Below, one piece after another: positions 48,360-59,600 of a stretch of DNA of 64,000 nucleotides (its first letter is position 1; every line of letters begins with the position of its first letter). Source of the stretch: Sipunculus nudus (Eukaryota > Annelida > Sipuncula > Golfingiida > Sipunculidae); assembly GCA_026874595.1 (NCBI GenBank), contig CM049307.1, positions 2,071,579 through 2,135,578 on the forward strand, written 5' to 3'. Made by a program: the position numbers and the translations under genes. The notes under the pieces were generated by a model that worked only from the letters and a program-made list of their open reading frames with translations, searched no databases and had not been told where the DNA came from.

Positions 48360-48950
48360 CAGAGAAAAATGCGCAGGAATGAAAAAAAGAAGAGGTAGAA
48401 GACCATTTAAAGGAACAATGACAAGAAGGAACAGATAAATCCAATAAAGAAAAGAGGGATACAAAAAAGAAAAGAAAGATACAAGAAATAACAGATTAAT
48501 TCAAGAAAAAATAGAGAGAAACAAGAAAGAAAAGAGAATTACAAGAAGAACAGAGAAATACAAAAAAAGAACAGAAAAACACAAGAAAGAACAGAAAGAC
48601 AAGAAAGACCAAGGAAATACATGAAGAACAGGGAAATACAAGAAATAACAGACAAACACAAGAAATAACAAAGAAATACATTAAGAACAGAGAAATACAA
48701 TAAAGAACAGAAATACAAGGAAGAAGAAGGGAATTCAAGAAAGAAAAGGAAAATACAAAAAAAGATTAGGGAAATACAAGAAAGAACAGGGAAACAATAC
48801 AAAGAACAGAGAAATACAAGAAAGACCAAGGAAATACATGAAGGAAATGGGAAATACAAGAAAAGACAGGGAAACAAAATAAAAAACCAGAGAAATACAA
48901 GCAAGAAAAGAGAAATACAAGAAATAACAGAGAAATAAAGATAAAAATAT
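48360..48950. repeat. Purine-rich degenerate minisatellite (~21-bp units)
   Basis: Units are built on acaagaaagaacagagaaat. The plus strand is very rich in purines for almost 600 bp. On the minus strand it therefore reads as long Phe/Leu/Ser-rich hydrophobic frames (up to 121 codons), which are composition artefacts and not membrane proteins. Confidence 0.9.
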
Positions 48951-50583
48951 GATAATATGCTGTAACACTGTTAGTCAAAATGGTTAATTTCCAAAAAAAA
49001 AACTTGTTCATAACAGTACCATTCCATGTATTCATCATGACAATCTCTCCAAGAAGACTCGCATGTCACTGTCAGCAGAAGTATATATAGGGCACTATCC
49101 CAGCTGAGACTTGATGTTTAAACAACCTGAATACCTGCCAGCTTTTTATCTTATCTATATATTATGTATGCAGTTTCAGATATATTGTCAACTGGGTTGG
49201 TGACCTTCATTTTTTCCTACTGAAATAAATGCTTGTCAAATGAAGCCATGAAGTCAGCTCAGTTGGAGATGTGTTCCAGATATTACAAGGGAAGAAATAA
49301 GAAATTTTTATCTCATAGTATTCTACCAATAATGAAGAGTACCTATTTAAACAACCTTAGTAACACAGCAAGAAAATTTGCTCTAATAAAATGCACTTAA
49401 ATTAACATAAAATATTTCCATTTTTTTATGTAAAGACATTTTTATGCTGCTGTTTGAGAATGTACCCTTAAGTGATTAAATTGTCTAGTACATGCTGACA
49501 ACAAATCAAATTCAGTCTCTGTAGTGAGCATGGGATATTTCGAGCAAGATTTTCAAATACAGACGATTTTGTTGTGATATTCTAGCTAATATATTTATTT
49601 TACCACTGTAGGATATTACCTGGGTAATAATATATGATATGAATGTTTCAAAGAACAATATGAATATAAAAAAAATCATCAAATTAATATTCAAACATAC
49701 AAACAGTACATATTTACAATAAGGTAATTATGTCTGACAGTATTATATATAAGTACAACACTGTAACTGTGTTAACAGCACAGTTATTTCTGATGAGTGC
49801 CGTGATAGGCTACTGGGAAAATGCAAATCAGTGCCAGCACTATTTCCTTTTAATGATAAAATGTCATACAATCATTCACTTTCCTTGACATTCTAAATGT
49901 TTCTGAACTTTACGGTAATACAAGATACAGGAAAAGCCCTCCTCCTTTGTGATGGTGGTCATTAGATCAGGTAGGCTAGCATGATTAAGTCCTGTTACTC
50001 AAGTCTTTCTGCACATCTATATGTGATCTATGAAAAAAGGTCCTACAGAGCAATAATTGATATATTTAAACAAGAAAGCTACACAGCTATAAATAAACAA
50101 CACAAAAATAAGGACATCACTTCTATATATACCATCCCACACTGTGAGAGGGTGGAATACAGCTAGACAATATTAGCTTATATTGACATAAGACTAAGAC
50201 AGCACATATTAACACACATGGTTTCTTCCCTGATTGCTCCTTACAGCTTAATTTTTGGTACAATTCTAACCATTATTCTAGAACAGTACTGCAAAATATT
50301 TATGGGCATCACTAAATGGGACATTCTTTAAGGTTTAATGCTAAAGTAATTAATATCATTCTATTTAAGACTCAATAAACAGAATATGTATAAACCTCCT
50401 GTGTTTTCTATATATTCAATACAAATTTATACAAATTATACTTTTGCCTGCCTCACGTTTGCTCAATTTTATGATTCACAGAAATCAATAACCACAAGAC
50501 TAAATTCTACCTTGAATTGATATATTTATATTTCATGACAGTATGATCGATACATATCACTGATTTATGCATGTGTGACATAC
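48951..50583. other. Gap: single-copy AT-rich DNA
   Basis: No array, element or convincing frame recognised. Confidence 0.45.
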
Positions 50584-51045
50584 CCGTGAATGTCACGTCC
50601 TTTGAGAAAGTAAATCTCATTTATTTGCTCAGAACTGACATGGAATAATGACAAAATCACACCACTGTTTCCAGGCGTGAAAATACATGGAGGTGTTAAG
50701 CTATTAGGCGAGACTTTTACGACCCCAACATTTCCCCACGAGATGCTTCCCTCAAGTCTGCCAGGGATGAATACGTCAGGTTTGTAGTTGGGGAGTGAAA
50801 ATGAAGTCATATGATCACCAGGAGAAGATGAGCCATTACCCTAAAGTGCCAAGTCAGCGAAAAAGGTGCCACTTTTCAGATTTTACAGGAGGCCCTGTAC
50901 CCGTGATGCCGTTAATCTTTGATAGAACGCATACAGAGGTCCCCACAGAACAGATGACAGACATTAAAAGGACATGGAAATTAGGTGACAAAGTTGGATC
51001 TATTTCAGGACATGTTGGAATTAAATTCAGAGAAAAATAACATGG
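50584..51045 (-). CDS. Best protein-coding candidate outside the retrotransposon; strand uncertain
   Basis: Minus-strand reading: 50840-50584 is 85 open codons (including SISWGNVGVVKVSPNSLTPP) between the acceptor-like ttggcactttag and the donor-like cacgg|gtatgt. Upstream, 51045-50887 is 53 open codons between aataattcag and cct|gtaaaa, in phase, but this would imply an intron of only 46 bp. Plus-strand alternative: one frame from ttgctcag (50632) reads ITPLFPGVKIHGGVKLLGET and onward to a stop at 50787. A second, overlapping frame reads SISGHVGIKF near its end and stops at 51040, rich in GNN codons; joining the two would need a frameshift or splice. The composition is coding-like on both strands, so one is the shadow of the other. 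No domain is recognised. It could be an exon pair, a decayed gene or chance. Confidence 0.35.
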
Positions 51046-52235
51046 CTGAATTATTGTGTATTTGTGTCATTTTTGTTTTAAACAAATAGGGACATTTGAA
51101 TTTATCACAAGTAAAAATGGATTGGGACAACTCGCCATCTACCTGCTTAACTGGATTGCTCCCTTTGTTAGAATCTTTAGAGGATTAGTGTATCAGATGT
51201 TTTGCTTACTGGTTTGTGTTTAAGCAGGGTTGCTAAAAAGTAATGAATGGACTTTTACAATACTTGAGATATCAATTCATCCTAGTATCAAAATGATACC
51301 CTAAAACTGATGTACTGATCCCTGACGTGGAAGTTCAAGCTCACTTGAGTTCAAAACCCTGTGCAAAATGGCTAATCTTGACAGTCCTTATCACATTCTT
51401 TTTGCAAGTCTTCAGGAGCTTATCTTGCTCTCATTAAAGTGTTCCTCTGGACATAATAAAAATTCTACTTCGTACATTATTTTTATTTACAAATGGATAT
51501 TGCTAGCAAGAAAAGCTACAGTTAAAATCCTTGTATATATGGTCTACATTTGGAAATATTTTGAAATTTTCTGATCCCTGTCTTTGGGAGAGTATCAGTT
51601 ACTCCTCTACTTATACAAAGACACTCTGCTACTTTGTAGGTCAGTTTTATTTAATGAAGACGCTGGACAACTCACAACAATAAAAGAAAAGCTTAGGGTC
51701 CTTGTGATTACTATAAAGAAATACTAATTAAAGTGGATATAACATTCAAATTGAAGAAGCTGTAGCCATGCATGTATTTATATCACAGGTTCAGGTCCAG
51801 GTCAAGTATAACTTTATGAGGTACAGCTTAAATTTAATATTCAACAAATAACAGACTTAACAGGTTACATAATAATAATATATAGAAGGAATGAAAGTGT
51901 ACCAATATACATGATTACCCTGACAATTACAATTAGTGAACAGGATGGATGTTCCCTAATTAATGCACTGAGCAATGCCTCCATCTGAAACCTTACAAGA
52001 AACTGTAAGAACTGCTTTAATGTCTACTCTGACTGATAGAGAATATAGGCCAGGTGAATGTAAGAAAGATAACAAGTAGGCATCTTACAAGTAGAATCCT
52101 AAAATAGAAGGAATCAATGTAAATGAAGTATTGTGTTTTGGTTCAGTCAGGTTCAGTGATTAATTGCAGGATATCAATTAGCTGCAGGCTGACCAAGTAG
52201 ACAGACATTTCTGAGAAAATCTGGGTCATAAAGAT
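51046..52235. other. Gap: single-copy DNA
   Basis: No gene recognised; a 68-codon plus frame at 51368-51574 shows no domain. Confidence 0.4.
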
Positions 52236-53190
52236 CAGAGCCTATTGGTTATGGTTATACAAGTCAGGACATGGCCTAGTGGTTATGCTCATACAAGTCA
52301 GGACACAGCCTAGTGGTTATGGTCATACAAGTCAGGACATAGCCTAGTGGTTATGCTCATACAAGTCAGGACACAGCCTAGTGGTTATGCTCATACAAGT
52401 CAGGACACAGCCTAGTGGTTATGGTCATACAAGTCAGGACACAGCCTAGTGGTTATGGTCATACAAGTCAGGACATAGCCTAGTGGTTATGGTCATACAA
52501 GTCAGGACATAGCCTAGTGGTTATGGTCATACAAGTAAGGACATAGCCTAGTGGTTATGGTTATACAAGTCAGGACACAGCCTAGTGGTTATGGTCATAC
52601 AAGTCAGGACACAGCCTGGTGGTTTTGGTCATACAAGTCAGGACATAGCCTGGTGGTTATGGTTATACAGGTCAGGACACAGCGTAGTGGTTATGGTTAT
52701 ACAGGTCAAGACATAGTCTAGTGGTTATGGTTATACAGGTCAGGACATAGCCTAGTGGTTATGGTTATACAGGTCAGGACATAGTCTAGTGGTTATGGTT
52801 ATAAAAGTCAGGACATAGCCTCGTAGGTATGGTTATACAGGTCAGGACATAGCCTCGTAGGTATGGTTATACAGGTCAGGGCATAGCCTAGTGGTTATGG
52901 TTATACAGGTCAGGACATAGTCTAGTGGTTATGGTTATAAAAGTCAGGACATAGCCTCGTAGGTATGGTTATACAGGTCAGGACATAGCCTAGTGGTTAT
53001 GGTTATACAGGTCAGGACATAGCCTTGTAGGTATGGTTATACAGGTCAGGACATAGCCTAGTGGTTATGGTTATACAGGTCAGGACATAGCCTAGTGGAT
53101 ATGGTTACACAGGTCAGAACATAGCCTCGTAGGTATGGTTATACAGGTAAGGACAAAGCTTTGGGGTTATGGTTATACAGGTCAGAACAG
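52236..53190. repeat. 34-bp minisatellite, about 28 units
   Basis: The unit is gtcaggacatagcctagtgg, ttatggtcatacaa. The left part uses tcatacaagtc with acacagcc or acatagcc; the right part uses ttatacaggtc and adds the variant ctcgtaggtatgg. The shift of variants along the array is orderly. Confidence 0.95.
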
Positions 53191-53379
53191 TTAGTTATAC
53201 CTTCAATATTTCATATACAATCAAAACCATAATATAGACAGTACAGGATCCTCATGTCATGTTTTGAAAGATCTTAATTAAACATAAAGCTTGTCAAACT
53301 TGGTTGGTTACGTGGCTGGTCACACTTGGTTGGTTACGTGGCTGGTCACTCTGTTTGAAAATTTTTCTCAGAGTTTTAC

Positions 53380-53429
53380 TAGATTCATTGGTACAGGTGT
53401 ATGGTGCAACTGCCCAAGGCAAGGATACC
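53380..53429 (-). CDS. Candidate short exon, minus strand (unidentified protein)
   Basis: The minus strand reads tatctcctgggattcag, then 16 open codons (PCLGQLHHTPVPMNL at the end) and the donor-like atcta|gtaaaa. The two starting bases complete the codon left by the 54033-54113 candidate. It is very short, and another frame is open for longer across the same bases, so confidence is low. Confidence 0.18.
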
Positions 53430-54032
53430 CTGAATCCCAGGAGATAATAATGACATATCATCATGTAGGTGTTCACTTCCTGCACCTTTAAACAGGCCCC
53501 ACCAGATACTGGATACAGCCAGAAAATGACAACAAGATGAGGTTACACCAGAAGAGATATACGATCCTGTTACCAGATGGACAGCTCCAATTAGACATCC
53601 CTGTGATCATTATTAGTTAATAATGATATAAAAAAAAGAAAACGCTAAATCAATTAGTGCACTTCTGGGACCCTTGAAGACAATTCAACATTTTAAGTAA
53701 CTATTCAATAACCAAAGATATCAAGGAGTCTGTGCTTGCTGATACCACTAAACATGATTAAATGCTGCTGCGACAGCAAACTGCTGTTATCCTAGACAAT
53801 ATTACTGATTAACAAAGCCTCCTAAAATAGGCATGTTCTATCATCATGCCATGGGAAAATACCCTTGACTTCTCTGGTTGTCATGACAACAGCCTCAACA
53901 CACAGGATAGAGGGATCTATGCACTGAGTGCTAAACAGTGTTGCCATTTTGTACGATAGGAACTCAGATGCAATACTCAATTTTGCAGGATCAATATAGT
54001 AATATTGTGTTCTTCAGCCCAGTTTGACTTAC
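53430..54032. other. Gap: single-copy DNA
   Basis: No gene, array or element recognised. Confidence 0.4.
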
Positions 54033-54113
54033 CATTTAGACCTCTAGCCATGGTAATCAACTCACTCCTGGTCAAGTAAATGGCGTCATATTGTAACTCT
54101 GTTAGTGGTTTGC
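54033..54113 (-). CDS. Candidate exon, minus strand, with a consensus-like donor
   Basis: On the minus strand, 26 open codons (including LTELQYDAIYLTRSELITMA) end at aaatg|gtaagt, the best donor match among the candidates. The upstream acceptor is catttcaag (starting at 54115) or catttcaagag (starting at 54113). With the second choice the phase agrees with the 55565-55615 candidate. The residue mix is that of an ordinary soluble protein. I recognise no family. Of the short candidates this has the best splice signal. Confidence 0.35.
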
Positions 54114-54299
54114 CTCTTGAAATGTTTTTTTAATCAAAACACATGGTACGATTGCCATTTAACATCTGTCATATTTGACAAGCAAATAAATGTGTGCAAG
54201 CTTGTGTGTATATAGATGCATTATTATTGCCTGGATAGATATTTTCTACCTGTCTTCTAAAACAGCTCTCGCTCTCTCTCTCTGTCTCCAATTTCAAAA

Positions 54300-54822
54300 C
54301 AAACTCTTTCACAGACTGCTTATATACACAAACTATAACCAACAGTTCATGAATGAGACATTCTCTCAGACTGCTCATATAGAGCACTAACTATAACCAA
54401 CATTTGATGAATAAGAGGCTCTTTCACAGACTGCTCATTTAGAGCACAATCTATAACCAACAGTTGATGAGTAAGAGGCTTTTTCACAGACTGCTTATAT
54501 AGAGCACTAACTATAACCAACAGTTGATGAGTAAGACGCTCTTTCTCAGACTGCTTATATAAGGCACTAACTATAACCAACAGTTGATGAGTAAGAGGCT
54601 CTTTCACAGACTGCTCATATAGAGCACTAACTATAAACAACCGTTGATGAGTAAGAGGCTCTTTCACAGACTGCTCATATAGAGCACTAACTATAACCAA
54701 CAGTTGATGAGTAAGAGGCTCTTTCACAGACTGCTCATATAGAGCATTAACTATAACCTACAGTTGATGAGTAAGAGGCTCTTTCACAGACTGCTCATAT
54801 AGAGCACTATCTATAACCAACA
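54300..54822. repeat. 60-bp minisatellite, about 8.7 units
   Basis: The unit is ctttcacagactgctcatat, agagcactaactataaccaa, cagttgatgagtaagaggct, exactly 60 bp. As 60 is a multiple of three, the minus strand has a 126-codon frame with a 20-residue repeat, a shadow. A short (ct)n tract lies just before it at 54266-54287. Confidence 0.95.
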
Positions 54823-55128
54823 CTTTTTTACCCTCTCATCTGATTTAACCTAGAAACTTGATGCCTTCTGTACATGAAGTCTCAAGTTCAAGGTCATATA
54901 GGGGCACTTTTATACAGATTCTAGTTTGGATTTAAAAAAAGTTTTAAAATACAAGGCCATTTTTTTATAAAAAAAAAAACAAATGCCCATTTGAACATTT
55001 CCTTAACTTTTGTCAAAGTGTTTAAGATAAAATTTTTTTATATTAATATTTGTAATACATTTTGCAGATTTTATATAATGGGATCCTCTCATAAAGAAAC
55101 ATTTATCCACAGAAAATTCTAAGGACAA
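54823..55128. other. Gap: AT-rich, poly-A/T tracts
   Basis: No gene recognised. Confidence 0.45.
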
Positions 55129-55257
55129 AACACCACAGGTCACACCGTGCATGAACACATTGACATGACACAACACCACAGGACACATTGTGAATGAACA
55201 CATTGACACACCACAACACCACAGGACACATCATGAATGAACACACTAACATGCCAC
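55129..55257. repeat. 43-bp repeat, three units
   Basis: aacaccacagg recurs at 55129, 55172 and 55215, followed by acacattgtgaatgaacaca. Confidence 0.9.
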
Positions 55258-55330
55258 AGGGTATAATCATCTCTCTGAACAAATAGCAAACAATAATTGT
55301 GCCTAATCATCAGAAAAACAGAGGCAGATC

Positions 55331-55436
55331 AAACAAGTGGGTCATGTTAACAGCCAGCCACCTGGAGATGGACAGCCGGACAGCAGAAAACATACCATTG
55401 CAATGGCTCAGATTTTTGACAGTCAGCTGAGCTTAA
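55331..55436 (+). mobile_element. Minimal (~105-bp) copy of the head/tail family
   Basis: The head aacaagtgggtcatg and the tail ggctcagatttttgacagtc followed by agctgagctt are separated by only about 60 bp, including the usual pre-tail word gacagccggacagc. It is a deletion derivative that keeps little but the ends. Confidence 0.6.
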
Positions 55437-55564
55437 AGTATAGGGAATAAGTTGACTGAATAATGCACAACATGTGGTGTTATACTATAAAGCCCTGCAC
55501 ATAAAAACTGTGTGAAAAATCCATGAGTTCTCAGGTGGCATTTAAAGCTACAGGATACATTCAC

Positions 55565-55615
55565 CTAAATCTGTTATCTCACATCCTGTACTGCTCCGTC
55601 CAATCTTCCAGGTAA
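55565..55615 (-). CDS. Candidate short exon, minus strand (unidentified protein)
   Basis: The minus strand reads gtgttactattag, then 16 open codons (TWKIGRSSTGCEITDL) and the donor-like tttag|gtgaat. Its last base fits the start of the 54033-54113 candidate (together GGC). Low confidence because of its length. Confidence 0.2.
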
Positions 55616-55672
55616 CTAATAGTAACACACTGCACATCACACAGGCATTTGATCCAGGGTTGTGACATAAAC

Positions 55673-56185
55673 ACCACGCCCAGCTGAAGTTTGAAAAATT
55701 TTAGCAAATGTAAAATATGCTAATTTCTACTGTAATTGTTTTACTTATGTATTAGCATATGAAAGCTATGAGGAAATGGCCTTCCTACTTGGTAAGTTCC
55801 AAATATATGAATGCAAAACTAATACTCTGACAAGGCTGCAATAAAAAACTAACAGTTTTGAGATACTGTGTTGCATATGAAGTATTTACAGATGGACAGA
55901 CAGAAAGGAATGATACCTTTATTTCACTTTCAGGGGAATAATGCTTTAAAGTTTATATTATTTTTTATCATATCCATTTTTTGGCATTAATTGTTTTCAT
56001 CTTACAATTTTATATAAAATTTGCAATCACCTGTTCAAATCAGGTATAAACTCTGCTGGTTGAATGAGGGAGAAACAAAATAATTATGCTAATTACTATC
56101 TCAGCTATAATTAATACTGAAATTAATATTAAATTTCACACCTTGCGAAAAGAAAGAACAGTTTTTACTCTTCTGAAGTGAGGAT
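55673..56185 (+). mobile_element. Second copy of element C body
   Basis: From ctgaagtttgaaaaatttta to ttactcttctgaagtgagga it matches 29190-30010, with the interior after about 55960 shortened. It lacks the usual head; only gcccagctgaag remains at its start. Confidence 0.7.
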
Positions 56186-56745
56186 AAAATCCATATGTAA
56201 ACATGCTTTGAAAATTAAATCAACAGTGCATACAGAAAATAAAAGTGCCATGGCGAAAGTTGGACAAAATTCAAGCTACTGATTTTTTGTTTATGCTAAT
56301 AACTTTAAAAAATTGGAAAAATTCAGATCTAATTTTGGGTATGCATTTGAATCTTGATTATATAAGGTTACTACCCTGAAAAAAAGTCTCCAGCTTCAAT
56401 AATTTTTATGATAAGTGAGTAAATATATTTCCTAATTTTTTACAAATGATTTATGTTTGGGCCCATAACTTCAAGAAATTACATAATACTGACCTTATTT
56501 CTGGTATGTCCATAGATATTATATAGAGTAATAGTTATATAAAATATAATAAATATCAGATTTGTTGTTTTGATATCATGCAGTTTTCAATAAAACAATG
56601 GGTTTTTAATAGAAAATTGATGTTTTTCCTTGATATCTCGAAGGAAGAAGTCCTAGTGACCCAATTTTTGGTATGAAAGATTTTTGGGACATCAAACAGT
56701 ATCCAAAATGTTGGATTTGTAGGTCCATAAAGATGTATCACAATA
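56186..56745 (+). mobile_element. Element A-related module
   Basis: aacatgctttgaaaattaaa, gtgccatggcgaaagttgg, tttgggcccataacttcaag and tttgatatcatgcagttttc match 32495-32990 best and element A (9590-10110) less well. It follows directly on the element C body, as if the two were one composite element. Confidence 0.72.
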
Positions 56746-56884
56746 TGTATGCCATTGATACAGGGCTGTGACATTTACTAAAACTGTATTAACATGTCTG
56801 CCTTTGATCCAGGGTTTCTGGAATATGATTGAAGGAGAGGCTATACAGCTTCCAGACCACAACTGAGAGAGGCGATACAGCAAT

Positions 56885-59600
56885 AATATCTGTAGCCATA
56901 TGAGTAAACTAAAGAACACTGGATTATGTCACTGATATCTGTAGCCATATGAGTAAACTAAAGAACTCTATGGAGTATGTCACTGATATCTGTAGCCATA
57001 TGAGTAAACTAAAGAACACTGGATTATGTCACTGATATCTGTAGCCATATGAGTAAACTAAAGAACTCTGTGGAGTATGTTGCTGATATTTGTAGCCATA
57101 TGAGTAAACTAAAGAACTCTGTGGAGTATGTCACTGATATCTGTAGCCATATGAGTAAACTAAAGAACACTGAATTATGTCACTGATATCTGTAGCCATA
57201 TGAGTAAACTGAAGAACACTGGATTAGGTTGCTGATATCTGTAGCCATATGAGTAAACTAAAGAACACTGTGCAGTATGTCACTGATATCTGTAGCCATA
57301 TGAGTAAACTAAAGAACACTGGATTATATCACTGATATCTGTAGCCATATGAGTAAACTGAAGAACACTGGATTAGGTTGCTGATATCTGTAGCCATATG
57401 AGTAAACTAAAGAACACTGGATTATGTCACTGATATCTGTAGCCATATGAGTAAACTAAAGAACACTGTGGAGTATGTCACTGATATCTGTAGCCATATG
57501 AGTAAACTAAAGAACACTGTGGAGTATGTCGCTGATATCTGTAGCCATATGAGTAAACTAAAGAACACTGTGGAGTATGTCACTGATATCTGTAGCCATA
57601 TGAGTTAAGTAAAGAACACTGGATTATGTCGCTGATATCTGTAGCCATATGAGTAAACTAAAGAACACGATGGAGTATGTCACTGATATCTGTAGCAATA
57701 TGAGTAAACTAAAGAACTCTGTGGAGTATGTCACTGATATCTGTAGCCATATGAGTAAACTAAAGAACACTGGATTATGTCACTGATATCTGTAGCCATA
57801 TGAGTAAACTGAAGAACACTGGATTAGGTTGCTGATATCTGTAGCCATATGAGTAAACTAAAGAACACTGTGCAGTATGTCACTGATATCTGTAGCCATA
57901 TGAGTAAACTAAAGAACACTGGATTATATCACTGATATCTGTAGCCATATGAGTAAACTGAAGAACACTGGATTAGGTTGCTGATATCTGTAGCCATATG
58001 AGTAAACTAAAGAACACTGGATTATGTCACTGATATCTGTAGCCATATGAGTAAACTAAAGAACACTGTGGAGTATGTCACTGATATCTGTAGCCATATG
58101 AGTAAACTAAAGAACACTGTGGAGTATGTCGCTGTAATCTGTAGCCATATGAGTAAACTAAAGAACACTGTGCAGTATGTCACTGATATCTGTAGCCATA
58201 TGAGTTAAGTAAAGAACACTGGATTATGTCCCTGATATCTGTAGCCATATGAGTAAACTAAAGAACACTGTGGAGTATGTCGCTGATATCTGTAGCCATA
58301 TGAGTAAACTAAAGAACACTGTGCAGTATGTCACTGATATCTGTAGCCATATGAGTTAACTAAAGAACACGGTGGATTATGTCACTGATATCTGTAGCCA
58401 TATGAGTAAACTAAGATCACTGGATTATGTCCCTGATATCTGTAGCCATATGAGTAAGCTAAAGAACACTGGATTATGTCACTGATATTTGTAGCCATAT
58501 GAGTAAACTAAAGAACACTGGATTATGTTGCTGATATCTGTAGCCATATGAGTAAACTAAAGAACACTGTGGAGTATGTCACAGATATCTGTAGCCATAT
58601 GAGTAAACTAAAGAACACTGTGGAGTATGTCGCTGATATCTGTAGCCATATGAGTAAACTAAAGAACACTGTGCAGTATGTCACTGATAGTCTGTAGCCA
58701 TATGAGTTAACTAAAGAACACTGTGGATTATGTCACTGATATCTGTAGCCATATGAGTAAACTAAAGAACACTGGATTATGTCCCTGATATCTGTAGCCA
58801 TATGAGTAAGCTAAAGAACACTGGATTATGTCACTGATATTTGTAGCCATATGAGTAAACTAAAGAACACTGGATTATGTCGCTGATATCTGTAGCCATA
58901 TGAGTTAAGTAAAGAACACTGGATTATGTCACTGATATCTGTAGCCATATGAGTAAACTAAAGAACTCTGTGGAGTATGTCGCTGAAATCTGTAGCCATA
59001 TGAGTAAACTTAAGAACACTGGATTATGTCACAGATATCTGTAGCCATATGAGTAAACTAAAGAACACTGTGGATTATGTCCCTGATATCTGTAGCCATA
59101 TGAGTAAACTAAAGAACTCTGTGGAGTATGTCACTGATATCTGTAGCCATATGAGTTAAGTAAAGAACACTGGATTATGTCACTGATATCTGTAGCCTTA
59201 TGAGTAAACTAAAGAACACTGGATTATGTCACTGATATCTGTAGCCATATGAGTAAACTAAAGAACACTGTGGATTATGTCCCTGATATCTGTAGCCATA
59301 TGAGTAAACTAAAGAACACTGGATTATGTCCCTGATATCTGTAGCCATATGAGTAAACTAAAGAACTCTATGGAGTATGTCACTGATATCTGTAGCCATA
59401 TGAGTAAACTAAAGAACACTGGATTATGTCACTGATATCTGTAGCCATATGAGTAAACTAAAGAACTCTGTGGAGTATGTTGCTGATATTTGTAGCCATA
59501 TGAGTAAACTAAAGAAATCTGTGGAGTATGTCACTGATATCTGTAGCCATATGAGTAAACTTAAGAACACTGGATTATGTCACTGATATCTGTAGCCATA
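56885..59600. repeat. 49/51-bp minisatellite, about 54 units
   Basis: The unit is ctgatatctgtagccatatg, agtaaactaaagaacactgg, attatgtca (49 bp) or with ctgtggagtatgtca (51 bp). Variants include gttgctg, gtcgctg, gtccctg, gagttaagtaaag and gtgcagtatg. It is ordered at higher scale: variants repeat in register 600 bp apart (57181 with 57781), and the first ~170 bp match the last ~170 bp at a 2400-bp offset. Confidence 0.95.

Noticed and set aside
48539-48904. 121-codon hydrophobic minus-strand frame as a membrane protein
   Set aside because: It is the complement of a purine-rich repeat; Phe/Leu/Ser content is a direct result of base composition, and neighbouring frames look the same.
54347-54727. 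126-codon minus-strand frame with 20-residue repeats
   Set aside because: It is the shadow of a 60-bp minisatellite whose period is a multiple of three.
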